Source: Semisulcospira habei
Taxonomy: Eukaryota > Mollusca > Gastropoda > Semisulcospiridae
Reading direction: 5' to 3'
DNA: 64,000 nt
Assembly: GCA_036245525.1 (NCBI GenBank)
Contig: BTPG01000003.1
Location: 214,754,949 to 214,818,948, forward strand
Position numbers and translations under genes: made by a program. Positions 23,317-35,919 of the stretch are shown piece after piece. Position 1 is the stretch's first letter. The number at the start of each line of letters is the position of its first letter. Below the pieces are notes generated by a model. The model did no database searches, was not told the DNA's origin, and worked only from the letters and a program-made list of their open reading frames with translations.

Positions 23317-23370
23317 ATAATTATTACCATTATTATTATTATCATTATTACCATTATTATTATTATTATA
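23317..23370. repeat. (ATT)n/(ATC)n microsatellite
   Basis: Trinucleotide tract TTATTA/CCATTA over about 54 bases. Confidence 0.9.
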
Positions 23371-23788
23371 TGTACTGCTAGGACAAAGTGTCCACTAATT
23401 GCATGCTAATTGATTAGTCTCCTCATTAATTGCCCTGTTAGTTCTTTGTCATTGCTGGTATTGTGTTTTTGGTGTATGCTGAAGGCTGTCTGTCGGGGAC
23501 AGTGAGCGAGGCTCCAACCAAGTGTTGTTACAGAAGCTATAACGTATGACACAGGTTCCTTCTGGGTGCGGGGAAATATAATTAAGTTGTCTGGGATTAG
23601 GTGCAAGGTGCCTAGCAAAATTAAACATTTCGGTCCCAGTAGACAGGGGGTTAATCTACGTACTACACGAGTGCTCGCAGGCGAACACGGGAAAAGCGGG
23701 CGGCATTGTAGCAAACGGGAGCGTAACCAGGGGAGACTATTGTTCACGTAGTCTGTCACACAGGGTGTCGACAAGAAACTGGTCAATA

Positions 23789-24614
23789 TGGCGGAAAATG
23801 GTTTTACGCCTCTCGAGAAGCTGATGAGTATGGGGAAAGAAATTTGGCCACCAGGGCGAGGAACTGAGGAAGTTCATAGAGACTCAACAGAGAGTTGAAA
23901 GAAATGATAGAGCGGAAAGGAGAAAATTTGAGAGCGAACAGATGGCGGCGGCAAAAGAAAAACTTGTCCTTGAAGCAGAGAAGTTAAAGATTGAAGCATA
24001 ACTTAAAGCAAGAGATTTAGAACTGGACAGAAGACGTGAGGTGGCCATTTCGGGTACAGGTGAGCGAAGGCGGTTCGGACATGCGGCGCCGAGACCGCAG
24101 TTACCGAAGTTCTGTCAGACGACAGACTCTATCGATGCGTACATTAGCAGGTTCGAGACGTTTGCGCAGCTAGAGGGATGGCCAGAGGAAGAATGGGCCA
24201 TCAGCCTGTCGGCTCTGCTGACAGGAAAGGCATTGGACGTCGTGTCCACTTTGGTTCGGGAAATGAGATGCGATTACGATAGGGTCAAAGATTCAATTTT
24301 GCGCGCTTATGAGCTCACCGAAGAGGGCTTCCGCCAAAAATTTCGGGTGGCACGGATACAGCCTGGCGAGACGTATGTCAGTGCAGTTTGGCGTCCGTCT
24401 GGTTCACTATTTCGACAAGTGGGTCGAAGTGTGTGGTGCAGAGATTATTTACGGTGATCTTAGGAAACTGATACTCCGCGAACAAATTTTCACCCAGTGC
24501 GCGCCAGGGCTTGCCATCCACCTTATGGAGAGAAAACTTAGAACGGTGGCGGAACTGCTCGAAGCAGCGGAAATTTATCGCGAGGCGAGAGCGGATGTGA
24601 ATCCTTTGCGTTGA
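23789..24614 (+). pseudogene. Gypsy-type retrotransposon gag
   Basis: Starts at ATG 23789 (MAENGFTPLE). It then runs through a Lys/Glu-rich coiled coil (about 23860-24030) and a SCAN/gag-like helical domain: LPKFCQTTDSIDAYISRFE at 24096, WPEEEWAISLSALLTGKALD at 24179. A frameshift lies at about 24370, after which coding continues in the frame ending at 24614. There is also an early frameshift near 23840 and a TAA near 24000. This order and these motifs are typical of Gypsy gag proteins that pack retroelement RNA into particles. Confidence 0.75.
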
Positions 24615-24659
24615 ATGTCTGAAATTCAGGAAAAGCCCAAAGATAAGCGAGGGAGCTGT

Positions 24660-25275
24660 GGGTCCAATCCGCCGCGATACAGTTCAGTCAGGGCCTGAGA
24701 CAGCCGGGCCGCGATTTCCGAAAGTAAAAGGGGACAGACCGCCGTTCGTGTTTTGTATGCAGCAAGACAGGTCATCTTGCGAGAGACTGCCGAGCTAAGC
24801 CACAGAAGACTGCGGCGATGCGGGTAGTGCAATATGAGGAGCCAGGGGCTCAAGTAAGAGGAAGCGGGGGGATTGATTAACCGAGCCGCAATGACGGAAA
24901 TTTTGTCGTGTCGGGCTTCGGTAGCTCGTACACCGAGGGCACGATGCCCGTGCGTGAGGGTATGAAAAGGTGCCGCCCATGTGTTGCGTGACACGGGTTG
25001 CTCGGTGGCAGTAGCGCGGGAGATGCTCGTGAGCGAGACAGAGATGACAGGGGAAGCTCGAAAGTGTGTGCTTATTGACGGGACTGTGCGGGAATTCGCA
25101 ACAGCAAGAATTTCCGCGCACACACCATTCTTCAGCAGACAGGTCGAGGCACTAGTGATGCCTAATCCGCTGTATGATGTAATTCTAGGGAATATCCCAG
25201 GAGCAAGGGGACCTGGTGACCCAGACCCCTCATTTTCACTGGCTCATAAAACAGCTCGAATGTTCACTTCATAGT
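24660..25275 (+). pseudogene. Gypsy zinc knuckle and retropepsin remnant
   Basis: A degenerate CCHC knuckle is readable across frames near 24757-24800. An aspartic protease segment follows from 24981: RDTGCS carries the catalytic Asp in the D-T-G triad, and DVILGNIPGA near 25177 is the conserved (I/V)LG motif. Homology ends at about 25275; no reverse transcriptase or integrase follows, so the element is truncated. Confidence 0.7.
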
Positions 25276-28200
25276 AGAGACATGCCACTTTGGTATATAA
25301 GTAAACAGTACCTCTCCAAACAATATTAGCGTCAAAAACACATTGACAGCGCTCTCAGATGGGAACGGCCATCGATTAATTAGGTCAACCTGACCCATAA
25401 ACTCTTTTGTTCTTGTTCTTAACCATAACTATTGTGCATACAACTGGTTTTAACTAAAAGCAGCATGGAAGTTCAATATGCATGCATGCATTTATCATGC
25501 AGTCAGAATTTTGCCAGATGTGATATCTGATGGGTCACAGTTAATTAGGTCATGACCATCTTCCCATTTTATCGCGACTACAGATTGATCAATGTAGCAG
25601 TTACTACTGAAGAAAACTGGGATTAAGCACAACGTGAATGTGGCGCTTTGAACCGTTGAAGTACCTTTCCTTTCTTATCACCTTCAACAGCATTTCACAA
25701 TATTTTTTTTTAGCAGTAATTAATTAGGTCAACATGACCCCTTTCAAGATTATTGCTTGCTTGTTGTCTCTTCCTTACGGTGTGGTCTGGGTTTGTTTTT
25801 TTCACACATGTACAAAAGTGCACTGGACTTGGAAACCTCTGAGATAAACATTGACATTAATTTACTAATAACACTTTATCACATGTTGCATTGATTATTC
25901 CTTAAGTCATACCTGCAACTGTGTCCCTTCAACGTCACTTCCATGCACACATGTACAAACACAGTGTACCAGTCAGTCACAAACATTGAAACATAAGTCA
26001 GTGTGTTCGTGTTTGAGTTCAGATGCACAAGATCTTTTTATATTTGCACTTGGATTTTAGAAGCGTTTCAAGTGTCTACTATGATCACCCGACAGATACC
26101 TGTAATAATCATGAGGCCACCACTGTTTATATTAAACATCATGTGAACAGTCTCCTATCATGATCACAAACCTTTTTTCACCATAGGTGTCTGGTTTGTC
26201 CAGGATTCAAAATGTGTATGAAAAAACGGTGCTCACATCGCACATACGCAGGCTTCAGGATTTACCCGGTCTGGCCGTATACACAAAACTATTTGACGTT
26301 TGGTCTGGGTTTTGTCATTTATTTGCGTTTGTGTATTTCGAGTGAGTTTTTGCTTTTTTTGCCAGGCACTACTCTCGTCAGCGGACCAAGCCTGACCACT
26401 TTTATGTGGATTTTTGTTTCATTGCGTCGAAAGTTGATGATCAACTTCACTCTATTAGAGTGTTGATCGCCATTTCGGCTTTCATTTTGTAGTCTTGTTG
26501 GCTTCACTTGATGTCGGCTGTGTGTCAGAGTCTGCCGCCCGGCAATCTGGTGGTCTGTTTAGTCACACGTTCATTGCGTGCACTGTAGAGTCCGACTGCG
26601 CTGGTTGCTGGCTCCGCTTGTAGTGAGACTGAGAGGTTCGCGTCCGGTGTTGTTGTTCCGATCATTCTCATTGGTAGCCGCATTACTCTGTGTGGCTGTG
26701 TGCCCGCCCTGCCGCGCGGCCGGCCCGATGGTGACTCAGAGTGGAGAGAAGTGGCATCGGGCGGCTTGGTCAGTAGGGTGGGTATTTAGGTGTATATTCC
26801 GTTCAGTAGTATATCGCTCGGCGTAGCCTGCTGTCTTCTTTATGGCATCGCGCTTACTCTTTCTTTTGAGTACTGCGCTCCTGATGTGGGGGTTTGGCGT
26901 CTGATGTCTTTCGCTGTATCGTTTTCTTATCTGGAGCTGGTTGTTGATTCAAAATATGCTGCCTGTCCATAACATTCGTGTTGGTAGAGTCGTAGTATAA
27001 TAAACACACCAGACGCACACACGTAAGGAAGGTTCTTTTAAATAAACCTCATTCAGCTGCAATCCCGGCGTCACACGTGGCTTAAGGATGTAAACAATAT
27101 TGGAATAACAGTTCCAACAATATTTTAATTCAGCGATGCGATCTCCACACAATGCAATTCCAAATGCACAAACACTGATACAAAGTCTCTTCTGCAAATG
27201 TCCACACTGCGACACAAAGTTTCTCATACAGCGTCTCTCACAATGTACACCCTATACGGGCCACGTACCTACGATAAACTGCGTGTCTCTACAACTGACA
27301 AAGCAAGACAATGTACGAACATGCTTCCCCAGCACCAATCTTTTCAGTATAGTGTAACCAATTTCCAGAATAATCCAAAAATCATACAACGCAACCAATC
27401 AAACTAATCTACGTAACTGAAACTCATAAATATTAAGAAAGAAAATCTTTTCAAGTATCACTACAATAGGGTACAAAAATTTGACTGCTCATTTCAGCCC
27501 CCAATCCTTGGTAAAATGACATCTCACAAAAGTATGGCAGGCAGTTCACAACTTAGTCGGAAACCCCGAGAACCTTCACAATCCTTCACAACACACAAGA
27601 AAACGGCTGACCGCTTCACGCGCACATTAACACAACGTGTGACCATAAGAGCGGCCTCACACTTTGATACCGAACCTCAAAAGGTTGCGGACGCTTTGAT
27701 GTTACACACACGAGGTCACTAGACAGAGCGCGATTTTGCTCTAACGTTCTAGTCTATTCTCAGCGTAACTACACAGTACAAAAATCGACCACTTTTCTCC
27801 GTGCGACTTTGCTAGAAACTTCCAGAACAAACCTAGCACAATAACAATGCGAATTCCGCTCCATGCGCGAACAAAAGAAAATCCCACCGAAAATGTACGT
27901 AAATCGTAACCATGATAGCTCAAATACATATCGGATCGTTTCCTACGATTAACACATGTATGCGCTCACAGGACAACACAACCACAATCGTAACAATTCG
28001 TGTGCGATTTATATCGCTGTGCGGGAGGAGTGTAGTGTTGGCGTAGAGCTGTAGGCTGGTTGCAGTCAAACTGAGCGTAAGCGGAGCTTTATTTTCCGTT
28101 TACATTTTGCTCACTTAGATTCGTGGTAGTCTTTGAATCGGTCGAGTATGTTTGTAGACGGTAAACTAACGAGCAACATCGACACTTTAAAAAAAAAAAA

Positions 28201-29680
28201 TTCTGTTTGCATGTTTAGCTCATGTTTTATCAGGGTCTATAGTTTTACCTGAGCAGTGCTCTAAATTTACTAGATCAAACTCTTGGGAGTCAGAGATGTT
28301 AATTATCTGGTGGATTTGTAGCCCTCCGTCGTCCTTTGGTCTTTTGCATTTCAAGAGTAGTCGTTTCTGTTGTGCTTGGCCCTGCGTTTTCTTTTTGGTT
28401 TCAGCTTTTGAGTTGTTTCCGTTTGAATCTTTGGCAGCCCATTTTGAATAAGAAATGCACCAAATCACGAAAAAATCCGAACGTGTTAGCAGGCACGCCA
28501 CACTTGTGCGGTAAACTAAATAATACTAAACTGGGCATGCAAGGCGTATAGTACAGCATTTTATGTCGTCCCGCCTGAGCACAAACAGACATCCGATTTC
28601 ACCACCATACTGTTCACTGAAAAAAGTATCGCTTCTAGCCTTTTTGTAAGTGTGTTATCGTGTGCCTGTAATATTGTAAACGAGCCACGGATTCCTCAGA
28701 AATAGGAAACCACTCAGACATGTCTCCTCGCGTGAGTTGTTGACTTAAAACACTCGTAAAAAGGCAGGTGTATATTGACTTTAAATCAGGTCTCTCACTG
28801 GGGGGTAGAGTAATGGGTTTTGTCTTTTAATTTTAAATGCGTCACAAGTTGGCCATACCCCTATTAAAAAGCAAGTGGAGTTCACCATTCACAGGTGGTA
28901 CATACTTTTGTGCACTCGAGGGCTTCACTGCGAGGCACTGACTGTTTGTGAAATTTGTGAATACCGTTGTATTTGTGCATAAAGTTAATGAGACTAGAAG
29001 TTAGCATGGCTTGTTTGCCCGTGCATATTTGTCAGGCTGAGGTCAAATTCTTTCATGTCCGGGTCGCGCCGCCTATGCGCCAAATAGAATTAGATGCATT
29101 GACACTAAGCCTTGGCAGGTGTGTCTGGTGTGTTTGTGTGTGTGTGTGTGGTGGAGGGTGGGGGTGGAGGTGGGTGGGGGTGGAGGTGGGGGTGGGTGCG
29201 GGTGGCAGACAGGCAGGCAATTTTAGTCCTACAGAAAACGGGAACAGCATACATGAGCTGAAACCTGACCCCCCCCCCCCCCTGTTTTAAGTCAGTGGCG
29301 CAGATAACAGGGATACAGGTATACTGTTCCCTTTTATGCGCACTTAGCTGACATGTAATTTTACCTGAAATGAAAATCGGGCGCATTGAGATAGGGGGTA
29401 GGGGGTGGGGGTGAAAATATGTTATATCTTTTTTTACTGAGAGTACTAAAGGAGATTTGAATTTTTGGAGAGGAACGACCGTAACGTAATTACATACGTA
29501 ATTTGACCTGATTGAGAACTATCGATACGGCATTATTGATTTAGGTGTTGATCTGCTCTCTCATTATCAATCTCTTTCTTAGACTATGTGAATTTCTTTA
29601 TTTTGCCCTTTTTGAGAGTCTGTAGACGTTTCTTTTAAAGACTTGTGCGACATTTTAGCCTGACATATTTTAAAGATATA
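25276..29680. other. 4.4 kb without recognisable gene
   Basis: AT-rich intergenic-type DNA. I see three spaced copies of TTAATTAGGTCA (about 25376, 25541, 25718) each near a TGACC, a poly(A) at 28189-28200 and a G/T-rich purine tract at 29130-29215 with poly(C) at 29269-29282. ORFs here are short and lack motifs. A diverged or intronic origin is possible. Confidence 0.35.
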
Positions 29681-29689
29681 TTTACGTCT

Positions 29690-29800
29690 TGTGTTACGAC
29701 CTTGCTTTTAGTCTGGCTGACCAGATTTTTACCCATCCCGCCGTGAGATGGCCTTAGTCGCCTGCTCGGCGTTAAATCCCAATAACTAACTAACTCCTCC
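29690..29800 (+). mobile_element. SINE 3' end (different family)
   Basis: About 110 bases ending CTCGGCGTTAAATCCCAATA and a (CTAA)n-type tail (AACTAACTAACT at 29784-29795). This form, a GTTAAA end with a short tandem tail, is common in invertebrate SINEs. The 5' part is missing. Confidence 0.45.
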
Positions 29801-31630
29801 GACGGCTTCACCTTGCTAAAGGACAAAGGCAGCATCACTGAGCGCTTTAGAGAACACTTCTCAAATCTGCTGAACATGCCTTCCACTGTCGATCCCGCGG
29901 CCCTGGACATGATTCCCCAGAAGACGACACTGGATGACCTTGACCTCCCGCCAACCCTGGATGAGGTCAAGAAAGCGATCAACCAGACTAGCTCCGGCAA
30001 AGCTACAGGCATGGACGGCATCCCCTCAGAGCTCTTCAAAGCAGCTGGACTCTTGATGCCTTCCTCAACATTTTGACATGCATATGGGCAGAGAAAAAAC
30101 ATGCCATAGGAATTTAGAGATGGTACAATCCTCTCACGCTTGTCCATTGGTGACAAGATCCTCGCGAGAGTCATCCTGAACCGTCTGATCAGCTCTGTAT
30201 CTGAGAAAGCACTCCCAGAGGCTCAGTGTGGCTTCAGACCCGGGCGCAGCACAGTCGACATGGTCTTCTCTGTGAGACAGGTCCAGGAAAAATGCATTGA
30301 GCAGCACATGGACCTCTACGCTGTCTTAATAGATATGACCAAAGCATTCGAAACTGTGAACAGAGAAACGTTTTGGGTCATCATCGCAAAACTCGGCTGT
30401 CCCAGGAAGTTCACAAACGTCATCCCCCTTTTCCATGATGGAATAGTAGGAGTTGTCCAGTCTAATGGCGAAACACCCTATCCCTTCGACATTTCCAACG
30501 GTGTGAAACAAGGTTGTGTTCTTGCCCCTGTGATGTTTAATCTGTTCTTCACGTGCGTCCTGGCCCATGCAGTACGTGACCTTGCGAAGGGAGTGTACCT
30601 GAAGTACAGACTAGATGGCTCTCTCTTCCACCTCCGTCGACTGAACGCCAGGACCAAGACCATCGAAAGACTGATCCTTGAAGCGCTGTTTGCTGATGAC
30701 TGTGCGCTGATGGCGCATACGGAGTCTGACCTCCAGACCATCGCCAACAGGTTCTCGGAAGCCTCTCGACTGTTTCGCCTCACCATCAGTCTCAGCAAGA
30801 CCGAGGTCTTGCACCAACCAGACCCAGGCACAAGAGCCCCCCTACCCAATGTGTATATTAAAGGCACCGAACTGAATACTGTCGACCAGTTCAAATACCT
30901 TGGGAGCATCATCACTTCTGACGGTACTGTCGAAAAGGAAATCGCACTCGCATCAGCAAAAGCCAGCCAAGCCCTGGGTCGCCTGCGCACTCGTGTGTTA
31001 AATAACAACAACGTCAAGCTCTCCACCAAGATCAAAGTCTACAAGGCAGTACTCCTCCCTAGCCTCCTCTACGGCTGTGAGTCATGGACGCTGTACAGAA
31101 AGCACCACAAGCAGCTTGAACGTTTCCACATGAGATCCCTGCGCTCACTCATGGGCATCAAGTGGCAAGACAAGGTGACAAACCTGGAAGTCCTGGACAA
31201 TGCTGGCTTAGTGAGTGTTGAAGCCTTGATCTTAAAGACACAACTCCGCTGGACGGGTCATGTCATACGCATGGATGATTCTCGCAAACCACGCCAACTC
31301 CTGTATGGTGCACTCTAAAAAGGCCACAGGAACCAAGGACGGCCAAAGAAACGCTTCAAAGACTGTATAAAAGACAGCCTCAACTACTGCGTCTTCCCGG
31401 TAAAGGATCTTGAAGAACAAGCACAAGACAGATCCGGCTGGCGTGCCGCCACCAGGAAAGCCTACACGCTTTTTCAGCACAATCGGCGTTAATGGATCAC
31501 CTGTGCCAGAGCTCACAGAAAGACAGCGTCAACTCTTCCCACAGCTTCGTTCAAGTGCCCCCATTGCCCTCGCAGGTGTGGCTCCAAAATTGGCTTGGCC
31601 AGCCACACCCGCACCCACAAATAAAAGTCA
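29801..31630 (+). pseudogene. RTE-like LINE with largely intact reverse transcriptase
   Basis: 5'-truncated copy. 29813-30076 carries the linker and the first RT block (SSGKATGMDGIPSELFKAAG). A deletion with frameshift lies near 30060-30140. 30140-31318 is an open 392-codon RT: QCGFRPGRSTVD, VLIDMTKAFETVN (motif A), GVKQGCVLAPVMFNL (motif B) and LFADDCALMAHT (FADD). It then continues to RWTGHVIRMDDSRK. After TAA at 31316 the frame stays readable, and a final frameshifted segment at about 31560-31625 encodes a C2H2-like Cys/His module ending TAA at 31623. The same family, more decayed, is at 11448. Confidence 0.85.
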
Positions 31631-31698
31631 TGCACAATGACGACATCATCGGTTTCGATGGTCTACCTATTTTTTTTTTAATATTATATGTGATCAGT

Positions 31699-32452
<754 letters not shown>

Positions 32453-32799
32453 ATACCCATGATATATGACTACCTCGTACTGGGTACATAAAAACATGGG
32501 GGTTTTACAAGAGGCTAAGATCCTCAGGAGCCAGTACCTTCAGGAGCCAGTACCTTCAGGCCTCGCAAATTTAAATTCTTATGAGCTGACACAGGGTCAG
32601 ATCCTCGAGAGCCTGGCTTCCGTTTCCACATAGTTTCAGTCAACTGAACTGTTAGGTCTCTCATTGCAAGTAGACTGGCGAGGTTTTACACAGTCTGTTC
32701 TAATCATGCAGATTGAATAATTGATTTATAACTCACTCAGCACCCTGGCCAAGTGGGAGCCAAGTGGAACTTTATATGATACCTACAGGTTGCTAAGCC

Positions 32800-33035
32800 A
32801 TACATGGCATGTGCAGCAATGCCATACGCGGCATACGCGATCTGTGCGACAATGCCATACGCGGCAGGTGCGGTAATGACATACGCGGCATACGCGGTGT
32901 GTGCGGCAATGCCATTCGCGGCATACGCGGCATGTGCGGCGCCATTTGCGGCATACGCGTCATGTGCGGCGGCATGTGCGGCGGCGTTTGCGGCAATGCC
33001 ATACGCGGCATACACCATACACAGCATACACCATA
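32800..33035. repeat. GC-rich minisatellite near left Polinton end
   Basis: Imperfect tandem units built from GCGGCATACGCGG and CATGTGCGGC(AATGC) blocks, 12-33 bp in period. All frames are open on both strands, giving Ala/Tyr-, Met/Pro- and His/Arg-rich repeats, so the ORFs here are a by-product of the repeat. Confidence 0.8.
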
Positions 33036-33039
33036 GACC

Positions 33040-34085
33040 CAAAAAGATGTAGTCAACCCTCCTCCACTCCACTCCTCACACACACACACAAACAAACCTA
33101 TCTCAAAATGCTGGTCACTGGGCCAAAACGAAAATCTTGGTCAAAAACGAAGATATAGTTCAAATTTTGGTTTCTTAGCCAAAACGACAAATCTGTGTCA
33201 TTAGGTCGTTTAAAAAAAATGTAGGTCATTCTGTGAAAACAGGTCACGCTCTGGTTTGTACGGTAGCAAGTTATCTCGAAATGAATTTCTGTTTGCAACT
33301 ACATGAGCACATGAAACAATAGCCTCCTGAAAAATAGGTTCGTCTGTCAGGCTATTCAATTAGTCATTCCATTGAATTTTTTTTTTTTTAAATACCCCTT
33401 TCCAGTCTACGAAGGTATGTATTCATATTCTACTGTACACCTTTCTTTGCCAGGGTGCTATGTAAAAAAGTGACAGGTCTTTCCTTAAAGCAGATCAGAC
33501 CGGTTTGTTATTTTGCAGTTACCAGCCACACATGGCATGTCTGTTTGCTAATTTATTGATTTAAAAAGTTCCTCAAATATCAATCAGCTCATACTGCACT
33601 ATACAGGCACACTATAACACAAAATGATACTATCTTTTGTTTAGTAAACCCTCTAGTTGCGCAAATCAGATGCCGGTGTTTTCTTATCCAAGAGGGCGTA
33701 AGACCTAAAGCATGAGCCAATCAATAAAGTTGTCATGTTTGCTGGCCAGGGCTACAAACCATTCCAAGGGCTTTTAACTCGATGTTGGCACAGTAGTAGC
33801 TTGCAGCCATCTGAGCGTCAAATAGAGAAGTGTGAGTGGCATGAGTGATGTTTTATCTCTCTGCAAGTTAAATGCTATGGCTTGTCTGCTGTTCTTAAAC
33901 ACTTTCTATAAGCGTCACCCAAAAGTACTGTGCCAGTCTTTAAAAAAAAAACGTGATTAAGCAAGAGGGCATGTGTTTCGCTAGCAAGGCATGCATGGTT
34001 TAAAGTGATAATGATTTATCTGAAACATCCTAAACCCAAAGGTAAGTGCAAGATATTTTTTTTACTTTTTATTTTTAATTCTAAA
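33040..34085. other. Polinton left non-coding stretch
   Basis: About 1 kb of AT-rich DNA between the minisatellite and the first left gene. No protease or other Polinton gene can be recognised here in any frame. Confidence 0.4.
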
Positions 34086-34298
34086 ATGAATCAGAATGAA
34101 CTTCTTCTGTTAAGTGAAATCAACTCATTGGAGAATACAGTCATATGCTCAAAACAAGAACGTTTATTTTCAGTAGTTGTTTCTGGAAAATCAAAAGCTT
34201 ATCTCGGAAAATGTTATTCCTCAGATGATATTGAATCCCTTAGAGAGAAAAGATCACCAAGCTGCACTCCAAATACCAAAATCACATCGCTTAACTAA
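34086..34298 (+). CDS. Polinton small protein P1, unrecognised
   Basis: 70-residue ORF from the ATG at 34086 (an earlier Met at 34005 leads through a poor, hydrophobic extension). Leu/Glu-rich first half, Ser/Lys-rich second half. Its stop overlaps the next start (TAATG at 34296-34300). Unknown function. Confidence 0.45.
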   Translation: MNQNELLLLSEINSLENTVICSKQERLFSVVVSGKSKAYLGKCYSSDDIESLREKRSPSCTPNTKITSLN

Positions 34299-34609
34299 TG
34301 ACTGGTGATTTGAGTCGATCTCTCGTGTCTCTGTATACAGAGGCTGTTAGTCAATTCTTTTCTGTTGATAAAGACAGCCTGTCCGATGACATTGAATCAA
34401 ATCCAATAGTTTCAAGTGCAATCGTCAAATTAGCATGCGTCATGTATTACAATTTTGGCAATTACCTTGCACCTGTGGTAACTTTGCTTGTTACTGGGAG
34501 TCATATTGATTTTTCGAAAATACATTTTACTGCTGTAGAAAATAATGGACGACACACAGACGACCCCACAACTGTGCCCTGTCTCGATGCAGATTCAAAT
34601 GGTGACTAA
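34298..34609 (+). CDS. Polinton small protein P2, unrecognised
   Basis: 103-residue intact ORF with a central hydrophobic segment (about residues 38-66, including NYLAPVVTLLVTG) that could be a membrane helix, and an acidic C-terminus. It starts on the last base of the P1 stop and overlaps the start of P3, suggesting that the three small genes are expressed together. Confidence 0.5.
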   Translation: MTGDLSRSLVSLYTEAVSQFFSVDKDSLSDDIESNPIVSSAIVKLACVMYYNFGNYLAPVVTLLVTGSHIDFSKIHFTAVENNGRHTDDPTTVPCLDADSNGD

Positions 34610-35021
34610 AACTAAACGTCCAGGAAGGGTAGAGGCTGGAATAAAATTAGCTGAATGGAACAGACAAAACAAAATTACAGCTTCAGTCATTAACACAAAA
34701 GGCTCATGTAACTGACCCTCAAACGACAGCCCTGACCCCGATATTGGTGCCACTGGTACCGCTACCGCCAGGACCAACACCCCAGTCACACCCTCAACAA
34801 AGTGAGAGACTATCAACTGAGTCTAAACCTGAAATAACAAAATATTTAGTTGGCGAATTTGTTGTTGGATTTGGTTGTGTAGGTTAACAATTATTATAAA
34901 AAAAAAATACAAACGACACACTCAAACAGTGTCCGAAAAATTAGACACTCCCAAAACAAAAGAAGTAGTTGCCACATTACCAGCAGTGTCAAAACTTTTT
35001 GATCAATTTCTTATGCAGTGA
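34599..35021 (+). pseudogene. Polinton small basic/Pro-rich membrane protein P3
   Basis: Begins MVTKTKRPGRVEAGIKLAEW, a basic motif (GRV-x-AG-x-KLAE-x-N) that I recall from small proteins of metazoan Polintons. After a frameshift near 34700 it continues as a proline-rich linker, then a hydrophobic segment with frameshift/stop near 34885, a basic KKKYKR patch, and ends at the TGA at 35019. Role unknown; a virion membrane-associated protein is possible. Confidence 0.45.
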
Positions 35022-35057
35022 ATATATTTAATATTTTCATTTTTATTACATTAGAAA

Positions 35058-35501
35058 ATGAGCTACACAATGAACCTTGTTTATCACTCTAGACCAAAAA
35101 GGTGACTGCCAAGCGTGTGAAATGCAAAGAAGTACCCAACGGAGAAAGAAACACGCTTAGAAAAAACGGTACAACACAATTTATTAATATTTCGGGTAAA
35201 TACCCTTTGTCAAAATAGACAAACAAACAGAGACAGTATTTGCTACTTATCTTCAGATGCAGAAGGAATGTGGCAACTCATCTCCGTTGGGTACTTCTTT
35301 GTTTATCACTCTGCCATAATAAGAGGACTAGCCATTGCTTACTCTATGCTTGGAAAAAGTCTCCTCAAAATGAAATTGGAAGACTTGAGTAGATTAGACT
35401 TTGAAGATACGGCTAAGCTAGTTGCTGTTGTGACAGCGTCATATGCTACAAAATACTTTCTTGTTGAACAAGGAATTATTCCTGAAAATGTTTCCGAGTA
35501 A
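35058..35501 (+). pseudogene. Polinton small membrane protein P4, split by foldback copy C
   Basis: The ATG at 35058 opens 11 codons; the frame is then interrupted by a 208 bp foldback element (35091-35298) and its target duplication, and resumes at about 35313 to TAA at 35499. The parts on either side read in a compatible order, with a membrane-like segment in the second part (IIRGLAIAYSMLG) and a C-terminal alanine-rich helix. Function unknown. Confidence 0.55.
35091..35298 (-). mobile_element. Foldback element copy C
   Basis: Reverse-orientation copy of the shared arm (35091-35275), then a short forward piece ending TTGGGTACTTCTTT. It is flanked by TTGTTTATCACTCT at 35077-35090 and 35299-35312, a perfect 14 bp target duplication. 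It contains the hairpin core (TTCGGGTAAATACCC at 35191-35205). It lies inside Polinton gene P4. Confidence 0.85.
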
Positions 35502-35511
35502 ATAAAAAGGT

Positions 35512-35826
35512 ATGGCAACTATAGCTGTTATAATTAGAGGGGTGGTTGTCAACGCCATGGCATTTAGTGGGTCAAATTATATCTTTTCAAAGGTGAGTAG
35601 AGAAGAATCTGCAGAAGAAATGAGACGTCACAACGAGGCATCAGAAAAATTAGCACAAGCCCAGCAAGAGTAACAGAAGCAAAGAATTAAGAAACTTGAT
35701 TTTATTGATGAAAAACTCAGACTTGAAGGTCACGCACAGCATATATTTTCTAATGTTGATGACGCAATCAGAGAATATTTTCTTTGTTCCTGGCAAAGCC
35801 ATGTCTACCCCATAGCCAAAACTTAA
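35512..35826 (+). pseudogene. Conserved Polinton small protein P5
   Basis: Starts MATIAVIIRGVVVNAMAFSG, a hydrophobic N-terminus with the AFSGSNY motif that I associate with a widespread Polinton gene in cnidarians and molluscs. It continues as a charged helical segment with a TAA at about 35670, then resumes through LDFIDEKLRLEGHAQ. Likely membrane-anchored; exact role unknown. Confidence 0.55.
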
Positions 35827-35919
35827 TGACTACTACCATCCAAGCCCAAAACAAAGAAATGGTGAGATAATCTTTGTTCTAGTAGGAATGACATTTCTTC
35901 ATTTCACAGGAGTTTTTAT

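Noticed and set aside
24626..25123. 165-codon minus-strand ORF
   Set aside because: It is antisense to the Gypsy zinc-knuckle/protease remnant and has no motif of its own.
32737..33158. Alanine-, proline- or arginine-rich ORFs that could look like silk or antifreeze proteins
   Set aside because: All six frames are open because of the GC-rich tandem unit; no start context or gene structure supports coding.
35084..35298. Possible intron in Polinton gene P4
   Set aside because: The interruption has a 14 bp direct duplication and matches a dispersed foldback element, so it is an insertion, not an intron.
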